A stretch of DNA of 64,000 nt from CAKSHC01 sp045595395 (GCA_045595395.1 JAZOAH010000008.1:49886-113885), one strand, 5' to 3'. Counted from the first letter of the stretch, positions 50,065-60,141 are shown. Numbers and translations: made by a program. Notes: a model not told the origin generated them from the sequence alone.

Positions 50065-50760
50065 CTAAATATAATTTCTTGGGCCAAAAATTCCGGAACC
50101 GACACGCACAAGATTCGCTCCATGCGCAACGGCCAGTTCATAGTCGTTGGACATACCCATTGACAATATACCCATGTTAATATTATCCGCTTTTTTTGCC
50201 TTCATGTCAACAAATAACTGAAACATTTTCTCAAAAAATGCTTCACTTTCCTTTTTTTTGCCATGATCGACAGGCAAAACCGCCATTAAACCGCAAAATC
50301 TTATGTGCGGATAACTTTTTGCCTCATCCAAAAACTCGGAAACCTCATGAAAAAGAAATCCGGTTTTGCTCTCCTCTGCCCCGGTATTGACCTGCACAAG
50401 AACCGACATCGTCGTATTGATCTGTGCGGCTTTGTTCTCGATCTGAGCCGCCAGGCGGCGAGAGTCAAGCGACTGGATCATGCTGACCTTATCGATCACC
50501 TGCGAGACCTTGTTGGTCTGTAAATGCCCGATAAACTGCATATCGCAATGATCTTTTAATGCCTCATATTTGGCTAACAGTTCCTGTGCCCGATTTTCAC
50601 CTATTGCCGTGATGCCACAGTCGACCGCCTCCATAATTTCCTGCGGTGACCGTGTCTTGGTCACCGCCATTAATGTAACATCTCGGCCGGTACGACCGCT
50701 CTTATGGGCAGCTCGGTCAATCTTTTCTCTTATGCGTGCAATATTATCCGAAATACTCAT
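50065..50760 (-). CDS. YggS family pyridoxal phosphate homeostasis protein
   Basis: The 231-residue alanine-racemase-fold protein binds PLP through the Lys in LMAVTKTRSPQEIMEAV. Other family motifs are IGENRAQELLAKYEAL, FIGHLQTNKV, GLMAVLP and LSMGMSNDYELAVAHGANLVRVGSGIFG. It buffers free PLP and affects amino-acid metabolism; no enzymatic reaction is known. It is the ylmE of the division cluster, upstream of sepF by 12 nt. Confidence 0.94.
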   Translation of the reverse strand: MSISDNIARIREKIDRAAHKSGRTGRDVTLMAVTKTRSPQEIMEAVDCGITAIGENRAQELLAKYEALKDHCDMQFIGHLQTNKVSQVIDKVSMIQSLDSRRLAAQIENKAAQINTTMSVLVQVNTGAEESKTGFLFHEVSEFLDEAKSYPHIRFCGLMAVLPVDHGKKKESEAFFEKMFQLFVDMKAKKADNINMGILSMGMSNDYELAVAHGANLVRVGSGIFGPRNYI

Positions 50761-50769
50761 GATAACACC

Positions 50770-51981
50770 TTACGTTCCCTTAATCACTTTACCGTCATAA
50801 AGATCGCGTCCGGCAATAACGACATCTTCACTTTCACCGATATTGTTTCCGGTAATGAGCGCATAATTGCTGCCGGAATAGACAACCGTGACCGGTTGAA
50901 AGGACAACACCTTCCCTTTAACAACATAGACGCCAGTCACACCATTTTCAAACTTCACCGCATTTTTGTCAACATAGTAGCCGCTGTAACGAGAAGAAAT
51001 GATCTCCACCGATTGCTTATGGTCACCAAAATGCAGGCCAATATCATGAGGAGAAGAAACGACAACAGCTACCTGCCCGTCCTGCGCTTGAGATACATAG
51101 GATACAACAACTCTCATGCTTTCTTCCGAATACTCAGGAAAGCGCAAGCGAATATAATTGCCAGCCTTGACGCCATGATCGGCAGAAACCAAAAATGCAC
51201 ATTTCCATTCAAATCCGTTAATAACGGTTCCAACATAATCGGATGGCACGGTAGCAGTTTCTTCCCGGTCCAGATAGCCTTTGAGCATATCGACCGATAA
51301 ATCCGTTGCGGCACTCAAGGGCACCTTCCCTTCAAAACCATCACACTGTGAGGTAAAATAACCCGACTGGGACGAATAGATATTTGATATCACATTCGAA
51401 CTATTCTCCAGCTGGGCAATTTGCCCACGTAAAGCATTGATCTGCTCAATGGTCACCTGTGCGTTACCGTCAAGAATGGATCGTTTATTCATTAATTTTG
51501 CCAACTCATGCACAAGAGGTTGAGCTGCACGCACATTACCGAAATCAGCATATTGCAAGATATCATAGACCGCATCATTGATCTGTTCATCCAGGCTGGA
51601 AACATCATAGTCAAAAAGGTTTCCTGCCTCGTATATTTCGATCAGACTGTCCAGCTGCGCCTCCAGTTTTGCCAATTGATCGGAAAATCCGGCATCATCC
51701 CCGGAAGAATAGACAGTTGCAATCTTATCGCCAACGGCCACACGATCCCCGTCATCGACGGCATAGTCATAACTCCCCGTCACCGACGAAACTACTGTTT
51801 CATCACGAAAAAATATGGCCGTGCTTTCCGTTTTTTCTTCGGTCGTGCTCCATCTCAGTCGTGCAATCTCCACATCACGCGAAAAAAGACTGATCAGCTG
51901 AAAAATGGCATAAATGACCGCAGCTGCGATCAATACCAGCGCGACAATCCGTATTCCTGTTTTTTTCTTTACTTTTACCAT
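50770..51981 (-). CDS. HlyD-like membrane protein of the ylmE-sepF cluster
   Basis: The 403-residue protein has a basic N-terminus, one transmembrane helix at about residues 10-32, and a large extracytoplasmic part. A lipoyl-like half-motif, VTGSYDYAVDDGDRVAVGDKIATVYS, is followed by a coiled coil at about 100-190. A second half with QSGYFTSQCDGFEGKV and a beta-barrel segment come next. This matches HlyD-family adaptors often found between miaA and ylmE in Clostridia. No transporter partner is adjacent. The conserved location suggests an envelope or division role, which is inference. Confidence 0.75.
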   Translation of the reverse strand: MVKVKKKTGIRIVALVLIAAAVIYAIFQLISLFSRDVEIARLRWSTTEEKTESTAIFFRDETVVSSVTGSYDYAVDDGDRVAVGDKIATVYSSGDDAGFSDQLAKLEAQLDSLIEIYEAGNLFDYDVSSLDEQINDAVYDILQYADFGNVRAAQPLVHELAKLMNKRSILDGNAQVTIEQINALRGQIAQLENSSNVISNIYSSQSGYFTSQCDGFEGKVPLSAATDLSVDMLKGYLDREETATVPSDYVGTVINGFEWKCAFLVSADHGVKAGNYIRLRFPEYSEESMRVVVSYVSQAQDGQVAVVVSSPHDIGLHFGDHKQSVEIISSRYSGYYVDKNAVKFENGVTGVYVVKGKVLSFQPVTVVYSGSNYALITGNNIGESEDVVIAGRDLYDGKVIKGT

Positions 51982-51983
51982 GG

Positions 51984-52916
51984 CTATTCCTTATAAATAC
52001 CCAATATTTCTTTGGCCTTTTCCCATACATTGTCCCGATCGACATCAATCCAATGTATCCGTTCATTGCGCTTAAACCAGGTATATTGCCGCTTGGCATA
52101 ACGACGAGAGTTTCGCTTAACCGTTTCGACCGCTTCATCAAGTGTGATCTCACCGTCGAGTACCGGCAAAAACTCTTTATAGCCGATTGCCTGCAATGCC
52201 TGACAATCTCGGGGCAATCCGGAAGCCAGCAGGTTTTCGATTTCCTGCAAAAGCCCCTGCTCAAGCATGTCATCGACCCGCTGATCAATGCGCCGATACA
52301 GCTTCTCACGATCCGCATACCGCAAACCGATGTAAATACATGGGAACCTCTCTTGGATCTGTGCTTTCTCCGCACATTCAGACATGGGCTTGCCGCTGAT
52401 ATGATACACCTCTAATGCACGAATGACACGGCGCCGATTGTTTGGGTGCAGGGTCTGTGCTAAAGCGGGATCGACCTGAGCAAGCATATCCCAGACCGCC
52501 TGATTTCCGTGCTGAGCGGCATACTCCGTCAACTCTTTGCGATATCCTTCATCGACGGCCATATCCTCAAAATCCAAACTGGACAGTAAACTGTCAACAT
52601 ACAGCCCCGTACCGCCGACAAGCAGAGGAACTTTACATCTTGAGAAGATGTCCTCAATGATCGATTCGGCAGCGGTACAGTACTGCGCCACCGAAAAAGA
52701 CGCCGACGGTGCGACAATGTCGAGCATATGGTGAGCAATGCCCTGCATTTGATCGGAGGAAATCTTAGCCGTACCGATATCAAAGCCTCGATAGATCTGC
52801 ATAGAGTCGGCCGAAACGATCTCGCCGTCCAATAACTTTGCCAATTCCAAAGCAAGACCCGATTTTCCCGTTGCTGTGGCACCCACGATGCATACTACAG
52901 TTTTCCGATCCAACAT
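51984..52916 (-). CDS. miaA: tRNA dimethylallyltransferase
   Basis: MiaA adds a dimethylallyl group to A37 of tRNAs reading UNN codons; MiaB (encoded at 57816) then methylthiolates it. P-loop VGATATGKSGLALELAKLL, then DGEIVSADSMQIYRGFDIGTAK (catalytic Asp/Ser), PLLVGGTGLYVDSLL and a C-terminal KRNSRRYAKRQYTWFKRNERIHW. Length of 310 residues. The ATG overlaps the mutL stop by 1 nt (TGATG). Confidence 0.96.
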   Translation of the reverse strand: MLDRKTVVCIVGATATGKSGLALELAKLLDGEIVSADSMQIYRGFDIGTAKISSDQMQGIAHHMLDIVAPSASFSVAQYCTAAESIIEDIFSRCKVPLLVGGTGLYVDSLLSSLDFEDMAVDEGYRKELTEYAAQHGNQAVWDMLAQVDPALAQTLHPNNRRRVIRALEVYHISGKPMSECAEKAQIQERFPCIYIGLRYADREKLYRRIDQRVDDMLEQGLLQEIENLLASGLPRDCQALQAIGYKEFLPVLDGEITLDEAVETVKRNSRRYAKRQYTWFKRNERIHWIDVDRDNVWEKAKEILGIYKE

Positions 52917-54796
52917 CAGACAATCCTCTTAAATAGCTTTTCAAAGTCTTTTCTGGTCATGGTGCAAACAATAGGCCGACCGTGAGGGCAGTATTTTACA
53001 TCCGGAATAGCAAACAGACGATCGATTAGCGCTTGCTGTTCCTTACGGTCATTGATCTGTCCACCCTTGACAGCCGCCTTACATGCCATGACCTCGAGGA
53101 TCTTGGTACGTTTATCCTTACCGGATCGGCGATCATGCAATGCCGCAACAGCCTGCTCCAATACATTGGCAACATCCTCACGTTCCAATTCAGCAGGAAT
53201 GGCTCTGACCATGATGGTATTACCGCCGTAATCTTCCAATTCAAAGCCACAAGCGGTGAAATAATCCATATCCTCCAAGATCGCAACCTTGTCCTGCCGA
53301 TGTAAGGCTACCGTACATTCAACCAACAGCGGTTGCGTGCCGCTATCCATCCGATCCTTTAATTTTTCAAAGATCAGGCGTTCATGAGCGGCATGCTTAT
53401 CGACAAAATAGACCTCATCGCCGCATTGGGCAATAATATAGGTGTTAAAGATCTCACCGATGCATACCGTTTCGGGAGTAATCTCCTCTTGTATCGGCTC
53501 GGGCTCCTTCACCGCAAATTGCGGCACCGGCGGTTCGGGAATCGGCACAGAAAACACCGGCGGCGCTTGCGGCGCAGTTGGGTCACTAAAGGTCACTACC
53601 GTGCTTCGGGCTGCCGGTTTAGTATAGGAGACCGACTCTTCCTTCGGCCTTACGATCACATCCGGCTCTTTGACCGATGACGGATATGGGATTTCCTTTT
53701 TGGTTTCTATCTTTAAGACCGGCTGCTGAGTAGGCGCCTCATAAAAGCCGGAAACGATCTTTTTCTGCTCTTGCGGTGTCAGTATCGGCGTTGTTGTCAC
53801 ATGTCGCTGATCCACCCCATCCAGTGCCCGTAAGACAGCACCGTAAACGGCATTGAAAACGGCTTTTTCATCCGAAAATTTCACAATACTCTTAGACGGA
53901 TGAACATTGACATCCACATCTGACGCATCCAGAGACAAGCAAAGAACACATACCGGGTATTTGCCCACCATAATATTGCCGGAATAGGCGGCCTCAACAG
54001 CCTTGGAAAGCAGGCCCGATGTAACACAACGACCATTGATAAAGAAATACTGCTGATTACGATTGCCTCGGGCAGCCAACGGACGGCAGGTCAAACCGGT
54101 GACACCGATAGCATTCTCACCCGTTACCTCTACCATGGCACGGGCAGTCTGCGCACCCAGCACGGCCGATGCCGCACTGGTAACATTTCCGTCACCGGGG
54201 GTATAAAGTTCTTCTTTATTATTGCTGTAATAACGGAACGATATCTCAGGGTGAGAGAGCGCCAACCTGTCCATCAGCGAACCGATAGCACCCGTCTCCG
54301 AGCGTTCGCTTTTCAAAAATTTCTTGCGAGCCGGCGTATTATAAAACAGATCCTCGACCGTGATCATTGTGCCGGTCGGTGCGCCGATCGGCTCCTTTTC
54401 GGTCAATACACCGCCATCCATGCGAATACAGATTCCCTCCACAGCATCGGCCGTCCTCGTGATCAGGCGCACATGCGCCACCGCAGCAATGGAGGCTAAC
54501 GCTTCGCCACGAAAACCGAGCGTGATGACACCGTTGATATCCTGCGCCGTTTGGATCTTGCTGGTTGCATGACGCAAAAAACAGGTTTGAGCGTCAGTTT
54601 CATTCATGCCGCATCCGTTATCGGTCACCCGCATCATGCGCACGCCGCCGCCTTCAATATCCACACGGATGATCGAAGCCCCGGCATCAATGGCGTTTTC
54701 AACCAATTCTTTAATTACACTGGCCGGCCGTTCTACGACCTCACCGGCGGCGATCAGCTGGGCGACATCAGCCGGCAGCACACGAACACGATCCAT
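52916..54796 (-). CDS. mutL: DNA mismatch repair protein MutL
   Basis: MutL links MutS mismatch recognition to strand incision. The N-terminal GHKL ATPase has ELVENAIDAGAS, DNGCGMNETDAQTCFLRHATSKI and TLGFRGEALASIAA. A proline-rich linker covers about residues 365-440. The C-terminal dimerisation/endonuclease domain has the QxxHAxHER motif as VDKHAAHERLIFEKLKD, with a late ACKAAVKGGQI and CPHGRPI. These residues fit the endonuclease type of MutL. It is 626 residues. AGGAGGAAACC precedes it. Confidence 0.96.
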   Translation of the reverse strand: MDRVRVLPADVAQLIAAGEVVERPASVIKELVENAIDAGASIIRVDIEGGGVRMMRVTDNGCGMNETDAQTCFLRHATSKIQTAQDINGVITLGFRGEALASIAAVAHVRLITRTADAVEGICIRMDGGVLTEKEPIGAPTGTMITVEDLFYNTPARKKFLKSERSETGAIGSLMDRLALSHPEISFRYYSNNKEELYTPGDGNVTSAASAVLGAQTARAMVEVTGENAIGVTGLTCRPLAARGNRNQQYFFINGRCVTSGLLSKAVEAAYSGNIMVGKYPVCVLCLSLDASDVDVNVHPSKSIVKFSDEKAVFNAVYGAVLRALDGVDQRHVTTTPILTPQEQKKIVSGFYEAPTQQPVLKIETKKEIPYPSSVKEPDVIVRPKEESVSYTKPAARSTVVTFSDPTAPQAPPVFSVPIPEPPVPQFAVKEPEPIQEEITPETVCIGEIFNTYIIAQCGDEVYFVDKHAAHERLIFEKLKDRMDSGTQPLLVECTVALHRQDKVAILEDMDYFTACGFELEDYGGNTIMVRAIPAELEREDVANVLEQAVAALHDRRSGKDKRTKILEVMACKAAVKGGQINDRKEQQALIDRLFAIPDVKYCPHGRPIVCTMTRKDFEKLFKRIV

Positions 54797-54808
54797 GGTT
54801 TCCTCCTG

Positions 54809-57406
54809 TTATGATTCTTCTCCTCGGGACAATTTTGTCAGCTTATAGAGCAAACTTAATGCCTCAAGCGGTGACAGTGTCTCAGCGTTGGTGCGTTTGA
54901 GTTCATGAATAATGGTTGCCGAATTATCATCCAACAATGACAGTTGTTCGACCGCTCGATCCGATTCTTTAACCGGCGTCTTCCCTGACATGGCTAATGT
55001 TTCTTTCAGTACCCGCTTGGCACGGTCAATAACCTCTTGCTCTACACCGGCCAACTTGGCCACTTCAATACCGTAACTCTCATCGGCGGCACCGGCCACG
55101 ATCTTACGCAGGAAAATGATCTCATCACCACGCTTTTTTACGGCGATCCGGCAGTTTTTAACGCCATCAATCTTGCCTTCCAGCTCGGTCAATTCATGAT
55201 AATGGGTGGCAAACACGCATTTCGTACCCAGTTTTTCCTTGTCTGCGGTATATTCCAGCACGGCTCTGGCGATCGACATACCGTCATAGGTGCTGGTGCC
55301 ACGGCCAATTTCATCATAAATGATCAGGGATCGAGGCGTGGCATTTTTCAGAATACCGGCTACCTCAGACATTTCCAACATAAAGGTCGACTGCCCCGAA
55401 GCCAGGTCATCCGAAGCACCGACACGGGTAAATATCTTATCCAAAATGCCGATCCTGGCCGACTGAGCCGGAACAAAAGAGCCCATCTGCGCCATCAGAG
55501 CGATCAGCGCCGTTTGCCGCATATAGGTCGATTTGCCGGCCATATTGGGTCCCGTCACGATCATCAATCGGCTGTCCGAAGCGTCCAGATAGGTATCGTT
55601 GGGCACGAACATGTCGCCTCGTAGCATCTTTTCCACGACCGGATGACGACCGTTTTTAATATCAATGACATCTCCGTTATCCACAACGGGACGTACATAA
55701 TTGTTTTTCTCGGCAATATCGGCAAGAGCCGTTAAGACATCAGCCTGCGCCAACGCCGATGCGTTTTTCTGGATCTTTTCCAGGGCATCGGCGGCCATCG
55801 AACGAATACTGCAAAAGAGATTGTATTCCAGATGTGCGACCTTTTCGCTGGCACCCAGAATGCGGGTTTCCAGTTCTTTGAGTTCTCCGGTAATATAGCG
55901 TTCACCGTTGGTCAAGGTCTGTCGACGGATATAATGCTCCGGCACTTGATCAACAAAGGATTTGGATACCTCGATATAATAGCCAAACACCTTGTTGTAT
56001 CCAACCTTCAGCGTGCGGATCCCCGTCTCTTCCCTCGCCTTTTGCTCCATTTCATGCATGATGTTCTGACTGTCGTCAAGCAACATGCGAAGCTCATCGA
56101 CCGTTTGATCGTATCCCTTTTTGATGATGCCGCCCTCACGGATCGAGAACGGACATTCGGGATCGATCGCTGCCTGGATCAATTGGCAAAGATCGGTTAG
56201 CGGATCCAGTGTTTGATACAGTTCGATCAAATAATCACTATGTACACGGCTCAGCAATTCCTTGATGGCAGGAATGGCTGATAACGTGCGAGCCAAGGAG
56301 AGCATCTCACGGCCGCCGGCCGTGTTATACACGACCTTGGTCATGACTCGTTCCACATCGGTGATCTGAGAAAACTCCTCGATCAGCCGAGTTCGTACAT
56401 CATAGTTTTCACGCAGTGCACTTACGGCATCCAACCGTCGGTTGATCAAATGGACATCAGCCAACGGCTGCTCGATCCAGGATCGCAACAAACGACCGCC
56501 GGCCGCTGTTTTAGTCTTATCCAAGACACCTAACAAAGAGCCCTGCTTTTTCTTTTCCCGCATCGTCTCGCACAGTTCCAGATTGCGGCGTGCCGAAACA
56601 TCCAGCTCCAAATGTTTGATTTCCGAATACATATCAAGTCGGGTCAGATGCTCCAACCCCGAAAACTGGGTGGCATACAGATAGCGAAGCAAGCCGCCCA
56701 ACGCACAAACACAAGCATTGCTGTCGCCGACACCGACATCGGATAGCGCCTTTTTATTAAAATGCTTAAGCACCGTTTCGCCGGCACGGGCAAAGTCAAA
56801 ACTATCCTGTTCGGAAGGAGAGATCATGCATCGTAGTTTGTCCGAGATAAAATGACGCAATTCCAGATCCAGATCGGAATTGCTGACGATCTCGGCAGGC
56901 ATATACTTATACAGTTCATTCATCAGGGGATAATTCCCCTCTTCTTTCGGCTCAAACAGGGAGAGCTGGCCGGTCGAAATATCGGCAAAGCAAATGGCCG
57001 TTCCCTGATCGCCTCGATAGATGGCGGCTATATAGTTATTGCGTGTTTCATCCAAATACTGGCCGTCAATGACCGTGCCTGGTGTAATGACCCGCACGAT
57101 ATCCCGTGTGACCAAGCCTTTGGATGCTGCCGGATCACTGGTCTGCTCACAGATGGCGACCTTATAGCCTTTGGCGATCAGCCGATTGATATAGACCTCA
57201 CTGGCATGGTACGGAACCCCGCACATAGGCGCACGCTCTTCCAGGCCGCAATCGCGTCCGGTCAGCGTCAATTCCAATTCACGCGAGGCCGTTTTCGCAT
57301 CATCAAAGAACATCTCGTAAAAATCACCGAGACGGTAGAACAGGATACAGTCCTTATACTGTTCTTTGATCTGCGTATATTGTACCATCATGGGGCTGAG
57401 CGCCAT
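54809..57406 (-). CDS. mutS: DNA mismatch repair protein MutS
   Basis: MutS recognises base-base mismatches and small loops. The mismatch-binding motif is DCILFYRLGDFYEMFFDDA (Phe-x-Glu) at about residue 30. The ATPase domain has the P-loop VTGPNMAGKSTYMRQ, DEIGRGTSTYDGMSIA (Walker B) and the helix-turn-helix end. Length of 865 residues is standard. It lies 12 nt ahead of mutL and after the ylbF gene, forming the miaB-ylbF-mutS-mutL-miaA cluster. Confidence 0.97.
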   Translation of the reverse strand: MALSPMMVQYTQIKEQYKDCILFYRLGDFYEMFFDDAKTASRELELTLTGRDCGLEERAPMCGVPYHASEVYINRLIAKGYKVAICEQTSDPAASKGLVTRDIVRVITPGTVIDGQYLDETRNNYIAAIYRGDQGTAICFADISTGQLSLFEPKEEGNYPLMNELYKYMPAEIVSNSDLDLELRHFISDKLRCMISPSEQDSFDFARAGETVLKHFNKKALSDVGVGDSNACVCALGGLLRYLYATQFSGLEHLTRLDMYSEIKHLELDVSARRNLELCETMREKKKQGSLLGVLDKTKTAAGGRLLRSWIEQPLADVHLINRRLDAVSALRENYDVRTRLIEEFSQITDVERVMTKVVYNTAGGREMLSLARTLSAIPAIKELLSRVHSDYLIELYQTLDPLTDLCQLIQAAIDPECPFSIREGGIIKKGYDQTVDELRMLLDDSQNIMHEMEQKAREETGIRTLKVGYNKVFGYYIEVSKSFVDQVPEHYIRRQTLTNGERYITGELKELETRILGASEKVAHLEYNLFCSIRSMAADALEKIQKNASALAQADVLTALADIAEKNNYVRPVVDNGDVIDIKNGRHPVVEKMLRGDMFVPNDTYLDASDSRLMIVTGPNMAGKSTYMRQTALIALMAQMGSFVPAQSARIGILDKIFTRVGASDDLASGQSTFMLEMSEVAGILKNATPRSLIIYDEIGRGTSTYDGMSIARAVLEYTADKEKLGTKCVFATHYHELTELEGKIDGVKNCRIAVKKRGDEIIFLRKIVAGAADESYGIEVAKLAGVEQEVIDRAKRVLKETLAMSGKTPVKESDRAVEQLSLLDDNSATIIHELKRTNAETLSPLEALSLLYKLTKLSRGEES

Positions 57407-57428
57407 TTTTACATCCTCCGAAAATTAC

Positions 57429-57812
57429 TTAGTGGCAGCCGGAACAGGTCGCACAGTTGTGGGTGCACTCCTGCGGGCCGAAGACGGCCGTATTGATCCC
57501 TTCAAAGACCTGCTTCATCAAAGCCTCAAACTTACCGGCGGCCTCATTATAGGTCTTCATATGGTCATTTTCCATGATCTGTGTATAGATCTTTTCCATA
57601 CGATCCTGGATCTCGTTGACTTTGGCTTCGTCAACCGTCTCTCCCGAGCGTGACACGATCAGCTCATTGCGGCAGGCATCAAACTCATTGACCAGCGCCG
57701 ACAGCTGTGCATCGGCCTGATAGACCGCTTCGGCCTCCTTGTAAGCCACATATTCTTCACTGGCCAGAATCTGTTTTCCCAGTTTTTCAATGGTGTTGTT
57801 GATCTCGTTCAT
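57429..57812 (-). CDS. YlbF/RicF family protein with C-terminal cysteine cluster
   Basis: The 127-residue, mostly helical YlbF/YmcA-type protein has LVNEFDACRNELIVSRSGETVDEAKVNEIQDRM as its helical hairpin. The C-terminal tail ends CTHNCATCSGCH. In B. subtilis the Ric complex (YlbF, YmcA, YaaT) carries 4Fe-4S clusters and steers RNA decay by RNase Y, competence and sporulation. The cysteines here fit cluster binding. The other Ric genes are not seen here. Adjacent to miaB by 3 nt. Confidence 0.88.
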   Translation of the reverse strand: MNEINNTIEKLGKQILASEEYVAYKEAEAVYQADAQLSALVNEFDACRNELIVSRSGETVDEAKVNEIQDRMEKIYTQIMENDHMKTYNEAAGKFEALMKQVFEGINTAVFGPQECTHNCATCSGCH

Positions 57813-57815
57813 GTT

Positions 57816-59240
57816 TTACTCCCATTCTTCGCCAAACAAAAACCATGTTTTTGCCTGCGTAATTTTTATATGGCAAAAGGTGCCGATCCGGTCATCGTTT
57901 CCCGGGAAAAACACCAATTTGTTGCTTTCGGTGCGTCCAGCCAGTAGCTCTTTGTTTTTATCATCACGGCCGGTGCATAAAACACGCAAAACTCTGCCCT
58001 CCAGTGCTTGATTGTTGCGAGCGGAAATAGCCTCTTGTGTCTTGAGTAATCGATTGAAATTTGTCAGTTTTTCCTCATATGGAATCTGGTCGGGCATATC
58101 ATAGGCCGGCGTTCCCCGTCGCCGAGAAAAGATAAAGGAAAACAGCATCTCGTAGCCAACTTCCTCGACCAGAGAGAGCGTCTGTTCAAAGTCCTCTGTT
58201 GTTTCGCCGGGGAAACCGACAATAATATCACTGGTAAAGGTGATCTCAGGCATCCGAGAACGAGCATAGGCTATCGTTTCCAAATATTGCTCACGGGTAT
58301 AGCGTCGGTTCATCTTTTCCAAAATCCGATTGCTGCCCGACTGGACCGGCAGGTGCAGATGCTTGCACACCTTGTCGCATTGCGCCATCACATCGAGCAA
58401 ATGATGAGTAATGTCTTTGGGGTGCGAGGTCATAAACTTAACACGGAAATCCCCTTCTATATCATTGACCATCTGCAACAGCGCAGCAAAGTCGGTCTTT
58501 CCGCCGTCGTCCAAGCCATAGGAATTTACATTCTGGCCCAGCAGTGTAATTTCTCGGCAACCGTTTTTCACCAATTCTCGGATCTCCTCCAAGATCGGCT
58601 CCGGCGCACGACTGCGTTCACGGCCACGGACATAAGGAACAACACAATAGGAGCAGAAATTATTACAGCCCGACATAATGCTGACATAGGCCGAGAAACT
58701 CTTATCACGTGCCTGCGGTAACCCCTCGGCAATCCGTCCGGGCTCGTCGGCCGTATCTACAACATTTTTTTCCGTCGTCATATATTGATACAGCAATTCC
58801 GGCAGACGATAGATGGCATGCGGACCGAACAGCAGGTTAACATGCCGGTATTTTTCACGAATGATATCACTCATATGCCGTTGCTGAGCCATGCACCCGC
58901 ACATGCCGACGATCACATCCGGCCTCTGCTCCTTGATCTTCTTGAGCACACCGAGATTCCCGTAGACACGATCCTCCGCATGCTCACGCACAGCGCAGGT
59001 ATTGATAAACAATAGGTCTGCCCCATTGCGTTCGGGGTAGGCTTCAAAGCCCATTTCCAACAGCATACCCATCAGTTTTTCCGAATCGTTTTCATTTTGC
59101 TGGCAGCCATAGGTATCTATATGGGCGCGCATCGGCCGACCGAGCACGAAGGCTCGATCCTCGGTTAAGGCACGCACACGGTCCATATAAGCGTGCTGCC
59201 GCTGCATTTCCTCGTCAGTTACTTGGTTCTTGATCGCCAT
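57816..59240 (-). CDS. miaB: tRNA-2-methylthio-N6-dimethylallyladenosine synthase
   Basis: MiaB is a radical SAM methylthiotransferase acting after MiaA on A37. The N-terminal UPF0004 domain has three cluster cysteines (DTYGCQQNENDSE, FINTCAVREHAEDR, GMCGCMAQQ). The radical SAM motif is IMSGCNNFCSYCVVPYVRGRERSR and the TRAM domain is C-terminal. I chose ATG 59240 with AGGAG 9 nt upstream, giving 474 residues. It begins the large downstream cluster from a sigma-A promoter. Confidence 0.96.
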   Translation of the reverse strand: MAIKNQVTDEEMQRQHAYMDRVRALTEDRAFVLGRPMRAHIDTYGCQQNENDSEKLMGMLLEMGFEAYPERNGADLLFINTCAVREHAEDRVYGNLGVLKKIKEQRPDVIVGMCGCMAQQRHMSDIIREKYRHVNLLFGPHAIYRLPELLYQYMTTEKNVVDTADEPGRIAEGLPQARDKSFSAYVSIMSGCNNFCSYCVVPYVRGRERSRAPEPILEEIRELVKNGCREITLLGQNVNSYGLDDGGKTDFAALLQMVNDIEGDFRVKFMTSHPKDITHHLLDVMAQCDKVCKHLHLPVQSGSNRILEKMNRRYTREQYLETIAYARSRMPEITFTSDIIVGFPGETTEDFEQTLSLVEEVGYEMLFSFIFSRRRGTPAYDMPDQIPYEEKLTNFNRLLKTQEAISARNNQALEGRVLRVLCTGRDDKNKELLAGRTESNKLVFFPGNDDRIGTFCHIKITQAKTWFLFGEEWE

Positions 59241-59273
59241 ATGGGCATACTCCTGCATGATTCTTATTCATTT

Positions 59274-59302
59274 ATTTTAACATTATTTATAAGCAAAGTA
59301 AA
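59274..59302 (-). promoter_or_regulatory. Sigma-A promoter of the miaB-mutS-mutL operon
   Basis: On the minus strand TTTACT (59302-59297), a 17-nt spacer and TAAAAT (59279-59274) with a preceding TGT (extended -10). Confidence 0.65.
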
Positions 59303-59317
59303 GAATAAAAAAGCAAA

Positions 59318-59340
59318 GGCGAACGATATTTTCGTTCGCC
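59318..59340 (-). terminator. Terminator after sigG
   Basis: GGCGAACGA (59318-59326) and TCGTTCGCC (59332-59340) form a 9-bp stem with a 5-nt loop. On the minus strand TTTGCTTTTTTATT follows. Confidence 0.9.
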
Positions 59341-59348
59341 ACTCCTCA

Positions 59349-60122
59349 TTATATTTGCCCCTTAATGCGATCCAGTGCGCTTTTCTCCAAACGGCTGACC
59401 TGTGCCTGTGAAATTCCGATCTCCTTGGCCACCTCAACCTGTGTTTTCCCGGCAAAAAAACGGAGAGACAAGATACGTTTTTCCCGTTCGCCAAGATCAC
59501 GTATGGCTCCCTTGAGCGCAATCTCCTCCAGCCAGTTGCTGTCGGTGTTTCGCGTATCGCCCACCTGATCCATAACAAAGATAGCATCAGAGCCCTCATT
59601 GTAAATCGGCTCATATAAGCTGACCGGGTCCATAATAGCATCCAACGCCATAATCACATCTTCTTTGGGGATCCCCAGTTCCTTGGCTATCTGGTCGGCC
59701 GTAGGGTCTCCGATCCCTCTGCGATTGAGTTTTTCTCGCACCTGCAAAGCCTTATAGGCGGTATCTCGTACCGAACGACTGACGCGAATGCTGTTATTAT
59801 CCCGTAAATAGCGACGGATCTCGCCAATGATCATAGGAACGGCATAGGTGGATAACTGCACATTTTGTGTAATATCGAAATTATCAATGGCCTTAATTAA
59901 GCCTATACAGCCGATTTGAAACAGATCGTCCAATTCCTCTTTCCGTCCGGTAAATCGCTGCACAACACTCAAAACCAGCTTCATATTCCCCTTGATCAGT
60001 TCATCCCGTGCCTGCATATCGCCATCTTTCACTCGCTTAAGCAGTTCCCGCTTTTCCGATGCCGGAATGACCTTTAATTTAGCTGTATCGACCCCGCATA
60101 TTTCAACCTTGTAATGATTCAT
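59349..60122 (-). CDS. sigG: RNA polymerase forespore sigma factor SigG
   Basis: SigG drives late forespore genes. From ATG 60122 (begins MNHYKVEICGVDTAKLKVI, the SigG signature) it has 257 residues. Region 2 contains DDLFQIGCIGLIKAIDNFD and STYAVPMIIGEIRRYLRDN. Region 4 has the helix-turn-helix TQVEVAKEIGISQAQVSRLEKSAL. GGGTGG lies upstream. It follows sigE after 56 nt, the conserved spoIIGA-sigE-sigG order. A separate forespore promoter is expected in this gap, but I could not fit its -35/-10 confidently. Confidence 0.96.
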   Translation of the reverse strand: MNHYKVEICGVDTAKLKVIPASEKRELLKRVKDGDMQARDELIKGNMKLVLSVVQRFTGRKEELDDLFQIGCIGLIKAIDNFDITQNVQLSTYAVPMIIGEIRRYLRDNNSIRVSRSVRDTAYKALQVREKLNRRGIGDPTADQIAKELGIPKEDVIMALDAIMDPVSLYEPIYNEGSDAIFVMDQVGDTRNTDSNWLEEIALKGAIRDLGEREKRILSLRFFAGKTQVEVAKEIGISQAQVSRLEKSALDRIKGQI

Positions 60123-60141
60123 TGCACCCACCCCATGTGAT

